Origin: CAXGUU01 sp964012875
GTDB taxonomy: Bacteria > Pseudomonadota > Gammaproteobacteria > Ga0077536
DNA: 30,186 nucleotides
Assembly: GCA_964012875.1 (NCBI GenBank)
Contig: CAXGUU010000003.1
Span: 1 to 30,186 of the forward strand
Direction: 5' to 3'
The translations under genes were made by a program, and so were the position numbers. Below, piece after piece: positions 8,228 to 15,951 of the stretch. Each line of letters starts with the position of its first letter. Position 1 is the stretch's first letter. The notes under the pieces were generated by a model that had not been told where the DNA came from, did no database searches, and saw only the letters and a program-made list of their open reading frames with translations.

Positions 8228-9607
8228 TCAGGCGAATACCTTGCCCGGATTCAATATGCCCTTTGGATCCAGTGCCAGCTTCACCCGCTTCATCAGGTCG
8301 ATTTCAGGATTGGATCGGCTGAATTCAAGGTAGGCGCGTTTCTCGGTACCAATGCCGTGCTCGGCCGAGACCGACCCGCCGATCGGCTGCAACGGCTCAT
8401 AGACGCACTGGTTTACTGCCGCGTGTGATTCATCTGAGTCGTCACCGACGTGGATCGCAAAATGGATATTGCCGTCACCGATGTGCCCGAGCGTAAAGCA
8501 GTGATGATCCGGCCAGGCCTCGGTCAGTCGTTGTTTGACTGTTGCCACGTAGTCATCCATGTAGCGGATGCCAAGGCTCACGTCGTAGATGAAGGCCGGG
8601 CCGTAGCGGAAGAATTCATCGACGGAATCGCGAATCCTCCACATTGCTTTTCGATCACCTTCCGACTGCGCGACAGCGGCATCGGATACCAGCCCCTGTT
8701 CGTAAGCCTCGCCCATAATCTGTTCGAACACGTTCGATTCCTTGTCGTGGGCGGTGCCGAGCGCCTCGGTTAACAAATACAAGGGGAAATCCAGTGGGAC
8801 AGGTCGTGAGTTTTCGGCCGGCGCGGTGGTGACCAGTTCGTAGTAATCCCGCCACATGACCTCGAAGGCGCTCAACGCGCCGCCAAGTTCGCGATCGACG
8901 AAACGGAGAAAGCGGGTGAGTTGATCAAAATCGCTGAAACCGGCGAATGCCGTGTGGTGAATCCGCGGCGCTTCTCGCAAGCGCAACACGACACGAGTAA
9001 CGATGCCAAGCGTACCTTCCGTGCCGATAAACAGCTGCTTCAGGTCATAACCGGCGTTGTTCTTAATCATCGTGTTCAGCGACGAAACGATGGTACCGTC
9101 AGCAAGCACGACTTCAAGCCCGAGGACGTTGTCACGGGTCATGCCGAAACGAATGACATGGTTACCACCAGCATTGGTCGATACATTGCCACCAATCTGG
9201 CACGAACCGCGCGCGCCCAAATCGAGAGGAAACATGAGGCCATGCTCTTCTGCCGTTTCCTGCAATGTTTGCAACGCAACACCGGCCTGAACGGTCATAG
9301 TGCGGCCGACCGGATCGATTTCCTCAATCGCGTTCAGACGTTCAAGCGAGAGGACGACATCATCGGAACCGCAGTTACACCCCTGTACCAGGCCCGTTAG
9401 GCCGCCGTGAGGGATGACGGATTGTCCGCGCTCGTTGCAGAATTCCAACACCGCCGCAACCTGGTCGGTGGTGGACGGACGTACGATACACAAGGCTTCG
9501 ATCGGGCGCGGATACCAAGGGTGGATGACGCGCGAGGACACGTCCTCCCCAGTCAGTACGCCGTTGGCTTCAACGAGATCGCGCAGGGCTTCGATCAGTT
9601 CACTCAT
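8228..9607 (-). CDS. FAD-linked oxidase, GlcD / D-2-hydroxyacid dehydrogenase type
   Basis: A 459-residue flavoenzyme expected to oxidise a D-2-hydroxy acid (lactate, glycolate or 2-hydroxyglutarate class). The PCMH-type FAD domain covers roughly residues 35-215, with SVIPHGGLTGL, GGNVSTNAGGNHVIRFG and FIGTEGTLGIVT. The C-terminal substrate domain contains GHIGDGNIHF and SAEHGIGTEKRAYL, whose His residues are the usual metal or substrate ligands. It ends LDPKGILNPGKVF, the common terminus of the family. It is the first gene of the three-gene minus-strand operon with the ACS carrier and LLM enzyme. The start is ATG at 9607. Exact substrate unknown. Confidence 0.9.
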   Translation of the reverse strand: MSELIEALRDLVEANGVLTGEDVSSRVIHPWYPRPIEALCIVRPSTTDQVAAVLEFCNERGQSVIPHGGLTGLVQGCNCGSDDVVLSLERLNAIEEIDPVGRTMTVQAGVALQTLQETAEEHGLMFPLDLGARGSCQIGGNVSTNAGGNHVIRFGMTRDNVLGLEVVLADGTIVSSLNTMIKNNAGYDLKQLFIGTEGTLGIVTRVVLRLREAPRIHHTAFAGFSDFDQLTRFLRFVDRELGGALSAFEVMWRDYYELVTTAPAENSRPVPLDFPLYLLTEALGTAHDKESNVFEQIMGEAYEQGLVSDAAVAQSEGDRKAMWRIRDSVDEFFRYGPAFIYDVSLGIRYMDDYVATVKQRLTEAWPDHHCFTLGHIGDGNIHFAIHVGDDSDESHAAVNQCVYEPLQPIGGSVSAEHGIGTEKRAYLEFSRSNPEIDLMKRVKLALDPKGILNPGKVFA

Positions 9608-10024
9608 TTAAAGGCTCGCTTCGACAGGTTGGTGCCATTATAGGCGCTGGTGCAGTGCTCGCGGGGTCTCCGAACGATGGTTCTCAATCAACTCCGGCGT
9701 CTTTCGATCGGTGGGTCCGGTAGCGCCGTTGCACATGTCGGTAACTGCTGCGCCCGGCAAATTGGCGAAACCAGGTGTCCAGAGACGAGGCGCGAAACTC
9801 TTCCGGCCAGTGCATGGGATAGTTTTATAGCATCACCATAAACACCGCGCGCGGCTAAGGTAGATTCGGCGGGGCTGAAACCGTCACCGAGAACCGGTCG
9901 AAGTGGCTGAACAGGCAAAAGCCGTATGCTCGATCGGGCTGATGGCGACGTTGTCGTTGTCCGCTGCTGTTCTGTCGAAACCACGATCGGCTGCACACTG
10001 CATTTATGTGACTACTGCCGTATT

Positions 10025-10094
10025 GGCCCCGGTGTCCGCATAACGACTGAGCATATTGTGCCTGAGCTTATGTCAGTTCAGCCTTGCCGGGGCC
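10025..10094 (+). promoter_or_regulatory. Nested inverted repeat / possible structured element
   Basis: GGCCCCGG (10025-10032) and CCGGGGCC (10087-10094) form an outer 8-bp GC-only stem. Inside it ACTGA-g-CATA (10046-10055) pairs with TATG-TCAGT (10069-10077) over 9 bp with a single bulged G and a 13-base loop. No T-run follows. It could be a structured leader RNA or an operator; its place upstream of a promoter-like sequence leaves both open. Confidence 0.35.
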
Positions 10095-10135
10095 GTCCGA
10101 CCGTCGAATTGCCGGCGCTCCGCGTTCCTTTAAAC

Positions 10136-10164
10136 CTGAAGCCTGCCGCCAGACGCCGTACAAT
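10136..10164 (+). promoter_or_regulatory. Sigma-70-like promoter candidate for the symporter operon
   Basis: TACAAT at 10159-10164 matches the -10 box at five of six positions. A poor -35 box, CTGAAG at 10136-10141, lies 17 bp upstream. The start codon is 31 bp after the -10 box. Confidence 0.3.
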
Positions 10165-10194
10165 CGCGCTCCAGATGCACACGGTCCATGAGCT

Positions 10195-10491
10195 ATGAGC
10201 CTTTCAGATTCATCCACCGCACGGGCGCCCGGTTCTGATAACCGCGCCTACTGGCACGCCAACCTGCGCGCCATTTTCGTCCTCCTCACAATCTGGTTCA
10301 CCGTGTCCTTCGGCTTTGGCATTCTGCTCGTTGAGTGGCTGAATCAATTCGCGATATTTGGTTTCAAGCTTGGTTTCTGGTGGGCCCAGCAAGGCTCCAT
10401 ATTCGTTTTTGTAGTCCTGATTTTCGTCTATACCGGGTGGATGCACCGCATCGACCGTCAGTTTGGCGTCACTGACGACGAGGGCGCCTGA
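10195..10491 (+). CDS. DUF4212 small subunit of a sodium/solute symporter
   Basis: A 98-residue membrane protein with two hydrophobic segments (about residues 27-52 and 62-84). The preamble NRAYWHANLRAIFVLLTIWF and the segment IYTGWMHRIDR-like (VYTGWMHRIDRQFGV) after TM2 are diagnostic of DUF4212 (sodium symporter small subunit). It is always found just ahead of a large SSS-family protein, and here too: its TGA shares one base with the ATG of the next gene (TGATG). The small subunit presumably assembles with the large subunit in the inner membrane. The SD is weak, so initiation may depend on leader structure. Confidence 0.9.
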   Translation: MSLSDSSTARAPGSDNRAYWHANLRAIFVLLTIWFTVSFGFGILLVEWLNQFAIFGFKLGFWWAQQGSIFVFVVLIFVYTGWMHRIDRQFGVTDDEGA

Positions 10492-12266
10492 TGGACGCGC
10501 AAACATTAACCTACATTTTCGTCGCCGCTACGTTTGCGCTCTACATTGGCATCGCCGTGTGGTCGCGCGCCGGTTCGACCAACGAATTTTACGTTGCCGG
10601 GGGCGGAGTGCACCCGGTGGCAAACGGCATGGCCACCGCGGCCGACTGGATGAGCGCGGCGTCATTCATTTCGATGGCCGGCATCATTTCTTTCCTGGGT
10701 TACGACGGCGCGGTTTACCTGATGGGTTGGACCGGCGGTTACGTACTGTTGGCCATGTTGCTGGCACCCTACCTGAGGAAATTCGGCGAATTCACAGTGC
10801 CGGACTTTATCGGCACGCGCTACTACTCCAACGCAGCCCGGGTGGTCGCCGTGATCAGCCTGATTGTCGTTTCGTTCACCTACGTTGCCGGACAGATGCG
10901 TGGCGTGGGCATCGTGTTTTCGCAGTTTCTCGATATACCGATCACCTGGGGTGTCGTGGTCGGGATGGCGGTCGTATTCATGTATGCGGTGCTTGGGGGC
11001 ATGAAGGGCATCACCTACACGCAGGTCGTCCAATATTGCGTGCTGATATTCGCATACCTCGTACCGGCCATCTTCATTTCCTTGTTGATAACCGGGATCC
11101 CTGTCCCCCAGCTCGGTCTTGGCGCCGCTGTCACGGATGGTTCGGGCCTCGCGGTGTTGGAGAAACTTGACCACACATTGATCGAGCTGGGCTTTCAGCC
11201 CTACACCGAAGGCAGCAAATCGAAAGTGGATGTGTTTGCGATCACGCTTGCCCTGATGCTGGGTACCGCCGGCTTGCCTCATGTCATCGTGCGTTTTTTC
11301 ACCGTGCCCAAAGTTTCCGACGCCAGACGCTCGGCGGGTTATGCGCTGTTTTTTATTGCGCTTTTGTATACCACAGCTCCGGCTGTCGGCGCCTTCGCGC
11401 GTCTCAATTTCATCGAGACTGTCAACGGCACGGCCTACGCTGAGGTCGCGGACTGGTTTAGCAACTGGGAAGATGTCGGTCTCGTAGGCTGGATAGACAA
11501 AAACGGTGATGGTGCGATTCAGTATGCGCCAGGGAGACCCTTCGCCGGCAAACCCACCTTTGATGAGACGCAACGGGGCGGCAGCGGTGAGCGCATGATC
11601 ACGAATGTTGTGAGCAGTAACGACAACGAGGTCTACGTTGACCGTGACATCATGGTGCTGGCCAATCCGGAAATCGCGAACCTGTCGCCTTGGGTTATCG
11701 CCCTGGTCGCTGCGGGCAGTCTCGCTGCGGCACTGTCGACCGCTGCCGGTCTGCTGCTGGTCATCTCGGCCGCGGTTTCGCACGATCTGTTGCGTAAAAC
11801 TTTTGCCCGCGGGATCAGCGATCGGCAGGAGTTGCTGTACGCGCGAATCGCCGCGGTCACTGCGATCGGTGTCGCCGGCTATCTCGGCGTCAACCCGCCG
11901 GGATTCGTGGCCCAGGTGGTGGCGTTTGCCTTCGGTCTCGCCGCAGCGTCGCTGTTTCCGCCCATTCTGCTCGGTATTTTTTCGAAGCGCATGAACATGG
12001 CTGGCGCAGTCAGTGGCATGATAACGGGGCTGGTATTCACTTTCGGCTACATCGTCTACTTCAAGTTCTACGCACCTGAGTTGAATAATCCGAGCCATTG
12101 GCTGTTCGGGATATCACCTGAAGGCATAGGCACGATTGGCGCGGCGATCAATTTCTCAGCAGCATGGATCGTATGCGCGCTCACCGCGCCGCCGCCGCCG
12201 GCAGTCGCGCGGCTGGTGGAAGACATCCGGGTGCCGTTCGGGGTTGAGTCACCGCACATGCATTAG
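10491..12266 (+). CDS. Sodium:solute symporter large subunit (SSS family, VC_2705-type, acetate-permease-like)
   Basis: A 591-residue transporter of the SSS family with about 13 membrane segments. The N-terminal region FYVAGGGVHPVANGMATAAD WMSAASF is the sodium-site TM2 pattern shared with the acetate permease ActP, and YTQVVQYCVLIFAY is the usual TM6 element. It is longer than ordinary ActP because of a soluble insert at about residues 315-385 that contains DKNGDGAIQY, an EF-hand-like Asp-rich loop. It is cotranslated with the DUF4212 subunit by a one-base overlap. Relatives are thought to carry monocarboxylates such as acetate, propionate or pyruvate; the substrate here is inference. Confidence 0.9.
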   Translation: MDAQTLTYIFVAATFALYIGIAVWSRAGSTNEFYVAGGGVHPVANGMATAADWMSAASFISMAGIISFLGYDGAVYLMGWTGGYVLLAMLLAPYLRKFGEFTVPDFIGTRYYSNAARVVAVISLIVVSFTYVAGQMRGVGIVFSQFLDIPITWGVVVGMAVVFMYAVLGGMKGITYTQVVQYCVLIFAYLVPAIFISLLITGIPVPQLGLGAAVTDGSGLAVLEKLDHTLIELGFQPYTEGSKSKVDVFAITLALMLGTAGLPHVIVRFFTVPKVSDARRSAGYALFFIALLYTTAPAVGAFARLNFIETVNGTAYAEVADWFSNWEDVGLVGWIDKNGDGAIQYAPGRPFAGKPTFDETQRGGSGERMITNVVSSNDNEVYVDRDIMVLANPEIANLSPWVIALVAAGSLAAALSTAAGLLLVISAAVSHDLLRKTFARGISDRQELLYARIAAVTAIGVAGYLGVNPPGFVAQVVAFAFGLAAASLFPPILLGIFSKRMNMAGAVSGMITGLVFTFGYIVYFKFYAPELNNPSHWLFGISPEGIGTIGAAINFSAAWIVCALTAPPPPAVARLVEDIRVPFGVESPHMH

Positions 12267-12504
12267 CCCGGAACGCGCCGGCAGGCTAAAACATGTCTGC
12301 GGTTCAATTTGAGCCGGCGTTTGGCCGTCGACATCCTCGGCATTGATCTGATCGATAGCAAGCCCACCTCTTTGTGCCGCACCCAGGATTCGGATTTGGC
12401 ACGGCTGGCCGGTCCGGTCCGCCTCAAGCGCAAGCGCCGCCAACGTGGGCTGCGGCTGCTAGAATTTTTATCTGGCTCTGGCACGCAAAGGCGGCTGATT
12501 AACG

Positions 12505-13047
12505 ATGTCCCAATCAACACGTTCGCTGCTGCAATCCTTTGACACTGACGTTACTGACGAAGTTTGGCGGTGGTTTGACATCTGGCAGTGTGAAGGGCTC
12601 TTCGACCGCGTTGCGGTGCGCTTTTCCGCCCGTATGTTTCGCTCCGTCGGACGCTGTTATCCCGCCGATCGCGAACTCGTGCTAGCCAGCGCCGTGCAAG
12701 CACTCGGACGCGCTGACGTTTTGGATATTTTAAGCCATGAGCTCGCACATTTGGTTGCTTTCGAACGATTCGGTCGCCGGATCAGGCCGCATGGTCACGA
12801 ATGGCGTGCACTGGTCCAGGCAACCGGCCATACAGCCAGCGTCCGCTGTGATAATCCCAGGGTCATTGCAGCGCTCGATCATGTTCGTCGACGGCGCCGT
12901 CGTTTTTTGCATGTGTGCCCGCATTGCCGCGCTGAGCGTGCGGCGGCAAGACGTGTCACGCGCTGGCGATGTGGGGCCTGCTATGAGCTTGGCCGTGACG
13001 GCAAGCTTCAGATCATCGAGGTAGATCCCTCCGTCGATCGCAGATGA
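12505..13047 (+). CDS. SprT-like zinc metalloprotease-fold protein
   Basis: A 180-residue protein. The zinc-binding HELAH motif occurs near residue 78, followed by HGHEW about 15 residues later, which provides the third ligand, the order of SprT/Spartan-like domains. A C-terminal zinc ribbon, CPHC...CGAC, spans about residues 138-157 after an Arg-rich stretch (HVRRRRRRFLHV). Spartan relatives digest DNA-protein crosslinks; bacterial SprT is poorly characterised. The start is ATG at 12505. It is a lone + strand gene ending only 6 bp from the convergent operon at 13054. The 238 bp upstream (12267-12504) hold no convincing gene. Confidence 0.85.
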   Translation: MSQSTRSLLQSFDTDVTDEVWRWFDIWQCEGLFDRVAVRFSARMFRSVGRCYPADRELVLASAVQALGRADVLDILSHELAHLVAFERFGRRIRPHGHEWRALVQATGHTASVRCDNPRVIAALDHVRRRRRRFLHVCPHCRAERAAARRVTRWRCGACYELGRDGKLQIIEVDPSVDRR

Positions 13048-13053
13048 AGGTTG

Positions 13054-13680
13054 TCAGAATCCTTGTCTGTCGCCCTGTTCAGCCATTGCCCATTGCCAGC
13101 GAATTTCCTCTTCCTTGAAAAAAAAAGCCTCTGCCTGAACGCGGGTGAGCTGCTGCTTGAGTTGCTCGTAAAGCGGTGTGGCCGCCACTTTGGCTCTGAG
13201 CAGCGCCGTGCGGGCGTTCGCGTTAAGATCCAGATAGTTCGACGCCGCATGGTACTGATGCTCAAGCAGCGTTTGCATAAGGCTGGTGATTGCGCCGACG
13301 GTCATGTCATCCGGCTCTGATGGCAATGTGGCACTGAACTCACGCATCGTCGCGGTGTAGTGGTCCATGGCAACTTGCGCTGCATCGCCGTCGACTCCGA
13401 TGACAACTGTCATAGCTTCCGCCAGACGCTCCCCGAGGCTGTTCAGATAGGCATCGCGCAATCGTTCGGGTTCGTTGATAAGCGCCCGCGCGCCCGACTC
13501 CGCCGCGAGGTCAGCGGCGTAAAACAGGTTAAGCGGGGTAAGCCCGGCCTCTGGCAATGGCGCGGGGTCGCTGAAAGCGTTCATGAGGCCGTGCCCGGCG
13601 AACCCGGCGACCTGGAACATGAGGCCGGTTGAGAACAGCAGCCAGCTCCAGCAACCGCTGCGGCTCAGGCTTGAGTTCAT
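13054..13680 (-). CDS. Exported protein of unknown family
   Basis: A 208-residue protein I do not recognise. Residues 1-30 (SGCWSWLLFSTGLMFQVAGFAGHG) form a single hydrophobic segment, a signal peptide or anchor. The rest is predicted largely alpha-helical and acidic, with two heptad-like stretches (roughly 70-110 and 150-195) and a Phe-Phe-Phe-Lys-Glu cluster near residue 190. There are no metal motifs or Cys beyond the first. It is the last gene of the four-gene envelope operon and its ATG overlaps the upstream stop by four bases (13677-13680), so it is probably a partner of the lipoprotein. A run of nine A (13118-13126) lies in its coding sequence. Confidence 0.7.
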   Translation of the reverse strand: MNSSLSRSGCWSWLLFSTGLMFQVAGFAGHGLMNAFSDPAPLPEAGLTPLNLFYAADLAAESGARALINEPERLRDAYLNSLGERLAEAMTVVIGVDGDAAQVAMDHYTATMREFSATLPSEPDDMTVGAITSLMQTLLEHQYHAASNYLDLNANARTALLRAKVAATPLYEQLKQQLTRVQAEAFFFKEEEIRWQWAMAEQGDRQGF

Positions 13681-14633
13681 GACGGCGGCGACTCGGTTTC
13701 GAGCATGAAGCGGAAGTAGCGCGAGTCGCCGCCGGGGGCCATGTGGAAAAACAGGACGTAGGTGCCGGGTTCGGGGAAAATGTGGCGCAGCGGCACCTCG
13801 GGCCCCGGAAATTCAAGTGTGGGCGTCATCCGGTTCATCGCCACCATCATGGCCGTCATCCGCTGTGCACGCTCAGCAGGGGATAGCCTGCGGTCGTGCA
13901 TGTTGCCCATCATTTCAGCCATGTGGGCGGTGTAGCTGTGTGCGTGACCGAAGTTATGGCCGTCGATGCGCCAGCTGGCCAGATGCACTTCGCTGCCAAG
14001 TAGCAGTTCCAGATCACTGACCGGTTCACCGCCACGGTCGAGCGTGATCAGGAGCTCGGTTTCACTGCCGGAGACGGGTATCTCGGGTGTAGTTGCAAGT
14101 GTCGCCGTGTAGTCCCCGAATTCGATTCGCCGTCGGAGATCCGGTTTCACCATGGGCACGCTACCGGCCTGCCCGATTTCGAGATCGTAGTGACGTACAT
14201 GACTGCGATCATTGAGCGTGAATTGGCTGACAACGCGGTAATGTCCGTCAGTCGGGAAGGTGTAGGGGAATGTAAGCCGCGCCTGGGCTAGGTCGTCGGG
14301 CGTAAGCGGCGTGAAGTCCTCATGATGAATATGCTCGAAACTCGAAAAATCGCGCGCGACGATGAAATTGTGCAACACGCGTTCGTGCAGTACTTGCAAA
14401 CCTGTAACGGGGCTAGCATCGGTCGCATGAACCAGGCGCGTGGTGAGTTGATAGCGCCTCGCCCCATCGAGCAATTTGGTCTCTAGGCTTAAACGCAGCG
14501 GCCCATCCGGTCGGCCGATATAAACCGTACCGTCCGAACCGCTACAGCCCCCCAGTCCAATCGCGAGCCAGATGGCGAGTCCCGTGCAGCGGGTAGCGCG
14601 ACCAATCAGCGAAAAGACGTTATTCAGCTCCAC
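13677..14633 (-). CDS. Lipoprotein with two His-rich YtkA/FixH-like Ig-type domains
   Basis: A 318-residue predicted lipoprotein. The start is the GTG at 14633, 7 bases after GAAAG; it gives a hydrophobic segment ending in the lipobox IGLGGC with Cys30. The frame is open further upstream but only as the shadow of the preceding gene. Two similar beta-domains follow. The first (about 45-155) has VLHERVLHNFIVARDFSSFEHIH and FPTDGHYRVV. The second (about 180-315) has a His/Met-rich insert (DGHNFGHAHSYTAHMAEMMG) and FPEPGTYVLFFHMAPGG. The pattern resembles proteins often linked to copper or cation handling; that role is inference. It overlaps the DUF1329 gene by 14 bp and the next gene by 4 bp. 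Confidence 0.75.
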   Translation of the reverse strand: MELNNVFSLIGRATRCTGLAIWLAIGLGGCSGSDGTVYIGRPDGPLRLSLETKLLDGARRYQLTTRLVHATDASPVTGLQVLHERVLHNFIVARDFSSFEHIHHEDFTPLTPDDLAQARLTFPYTFPTDGHYRVVSQFTLNDRSHVRHYDLEIGQAGSVPMVKPDLRRRIEFGDYTATLATTPEIPVSGSETELLITLDRGGEPVSDLELLLGSEVHLASWRIDGHNFGHAHSYTAHMAEMMGNMHDRRLSPAERAQRMTAMMVAMNRMTPTLEFPGPEVPLRHIFPEPGTYVLFFHMAPGGDSRYFRFMLETESPPS

Positions 14634-15951
14634 CGCTTTCGAATACCAACCGACCCGCGGCCTCCTGGGCGTCGTAACGGCTCTGAATCTCCGCGGGCAG
14701 TGTGACATTGCGGTGGGACGGAAATTTGTCCGGATAAAGATGCGGCCGGACGTAAAACTGGTCGGGCGACTCAATCCTGGCCTGTGACTTGAGCGGCTCG
14801 ATGAGCCATTCGCGGCGCATGAATTCTGCGTTGAAGATCGTGGTTTCCTCTTCTGTTGTCCATTCGCGCAGCGTATGAGCGTCATGCAAACTGTAGCTGA
14901 GTAGATCGTGATCGACGTTCCAGTAAGTGGCCAAAAGCGAGGTGTAGCCGAAATTCCCCATGGCTGGATTTTGCATCTCCGACACGCGGACTTCGATCAT
15001 CATCAGCCGTCCGTCATTGCCATATTTTTCGATTCGCAACGGATAGAAGGTATTCTTTTCAAGCCACATGACCAGGCGCCCCTCGTTGTAATCCGGTAGC
15101 CAGTCTTCTTTCGTAATTGCTTCGACCACCCAGCAATCGACACCACCATCACCGCGGTAATGAGGAAAAGCATCGCCCATCATTTTGATCGAAGCAGTCG
15201 GCGTCGCTACGAATCCTCGACCTGCGATATTCAGTGTGATGCTGGGGCGTGTAGTGGGGTAGCGAACTGTCTCGTAGAGCACATCGGTGCCGATTAGCTC
15301 CCACTTCAGTTCCCAGGGATCCCGCCCGATGACATCGTCAAAGGTTTGCGCGGTGTCGGGAAAGCGCTGGTCGCGTCGGGGCTCGGGTTGACGGCGAACG
15401 CGCCGCAATTGCGGTGAGTAGACGAAAAGATCTAGTTTGTTGCGGCTTTCCATGTCAGAGCGATAGAGAAACCACAATTGCTGCGCGTTTATGTTCTCGG
15501 GCGGAAATTGGTCGTACAACGTCCATTTGGCATAAATTTGCCCGGGCGACGTATCCTCCATGTAGCCTGACAACCCGTTACGCCCATTGTAGGTGGAATA
15601 GCTGATTGACGCGCCCTGGTTGATATAACCGGAGGCCGTTACCGCGCCATAGACGTCGACCATCATGTGCGGCCAGCGCGAAACATGTGGGAATTCGCTC
15701 GCGCGATAGCCCATTTCTTCTGCCGTATAGGGCGCCTCAAAGGGATAGGGCTCGGCTGGCAGATATGATGTTGAAGAACTCCGCGAGGCGGCAGTGACGG
15801 GATCAAACAGTTCGCGATATTCGCCTGCCATGTTCTCAACACTGCGCCACGCACTGTCGCGGGCACTGATCTGATGTGTGCCTAGTATGAGGGCGGCAGC
15901 CACTAACGAGGCCGCTGTGACTCTCCCGTCGCGGCGACGTTTAGAATTCAT
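14620..15951 (-). CDS. DUF1329 periplasmic/outer-membrane lipoprotein-sorting-like protein
   Basis: A 443-residue exported protein. An N-terminal signal (Arg-rich, then AASLVAAALILGTHQISA) is followed by the DUF1329 domain, a LolA/LolB-like fold. Typical elements are LDLFVYSPQLRRVRRQPEPRRDQRFPD and the Trp- and Tyr-rich strands near residues 215-330 (RGFVAT, GDGGVDCWVVEAI, VMWLEKNTFYPLRIEKY). DUF1329 proteins usually pair with a DUF1302 barrel, and do so here: this gene's start overlaps the DUF1302 stop by 11 bp. Literature clusters link the pair to hydrophobic-compound import or export with RND-type pumps; no RND gene is in the window. Confidence 0.88.
   Translation of the reverse strand: MNSKRRRDGRVTAASLVAAALILGTHQISARDSAWRSVENMAGEYRELFDPVTAASRSSSTSYLPAEPYPFEAPYTAEEMGYRASEFPHVSRWPHMMVDVYGAVTASGYINQGASISYSTYNGRNGLSGYMEDTSPGQIYAKWTLYDQFPPENINAQQLWFLYRSDMESRNKLDLFVYSPQLRRVRRQPEPRRDQRFPDTAQTFDDVIGRDPWELKWELIGTDVLYETVRYPTTRPSITLNIAGRGFVATPTASIKMMGDAFPHYRGDGGVDCWVVEAITKEDWLPDYNEGRLVMWLEKNTFYPLRIEKYGNDGRLMMIEVRVSEMQNPAMGNFGYTSLLATYWNVDHDLLSYSLHDAHTLREWTTEEETTIFNAEFMRREWLIEPLKSQARIESPDQFYVRPHLYPDKFPSHRNVTLPAEIQSRYDAQEAAGRLVFESGGAE

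Larger units (their letters stand above)
9608..10194. other. Non-coding stretch upstream of the sodium symporter genes
   Basis: About 590 bp. Open frames exist on both strands here, but they have Arg/Thr-rich, family-less translations and no ribosome sites. Apart from the nested inverted repeat at 10025-10094 and a promoter-like pair at 10136-10164, I see nothing in it. It serves as the divergent regulatory region for the oxidase operon and the symporter operon. Confidence 0.5.

Noticed and set aside
9688..9996. A 102-codon minus-strand frame upstream of the symporter operon.
   Set aside because: No ribosome site, no recognisable family and low-complexity Thr/Arg/Pro composition.
10662..12098. 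A 478-codon open frame on the minus strand.
   Set aside because: It lies entirely opposite the SSS symporter, is rich in Arg, His and Asp as expected of antisense frames, and has no family likeness.
12267..12504. Short frames on both strands between the symporter and SprT genes.
   Set aside because: None has an SD, family signature or codon pattern that stands out.
13118..13126. A run of nine A as a possible programmed frameshift site.
   Set aside because: The frame across it is continuous through to a natural stop and no alternative frame continues with family-like sequence.
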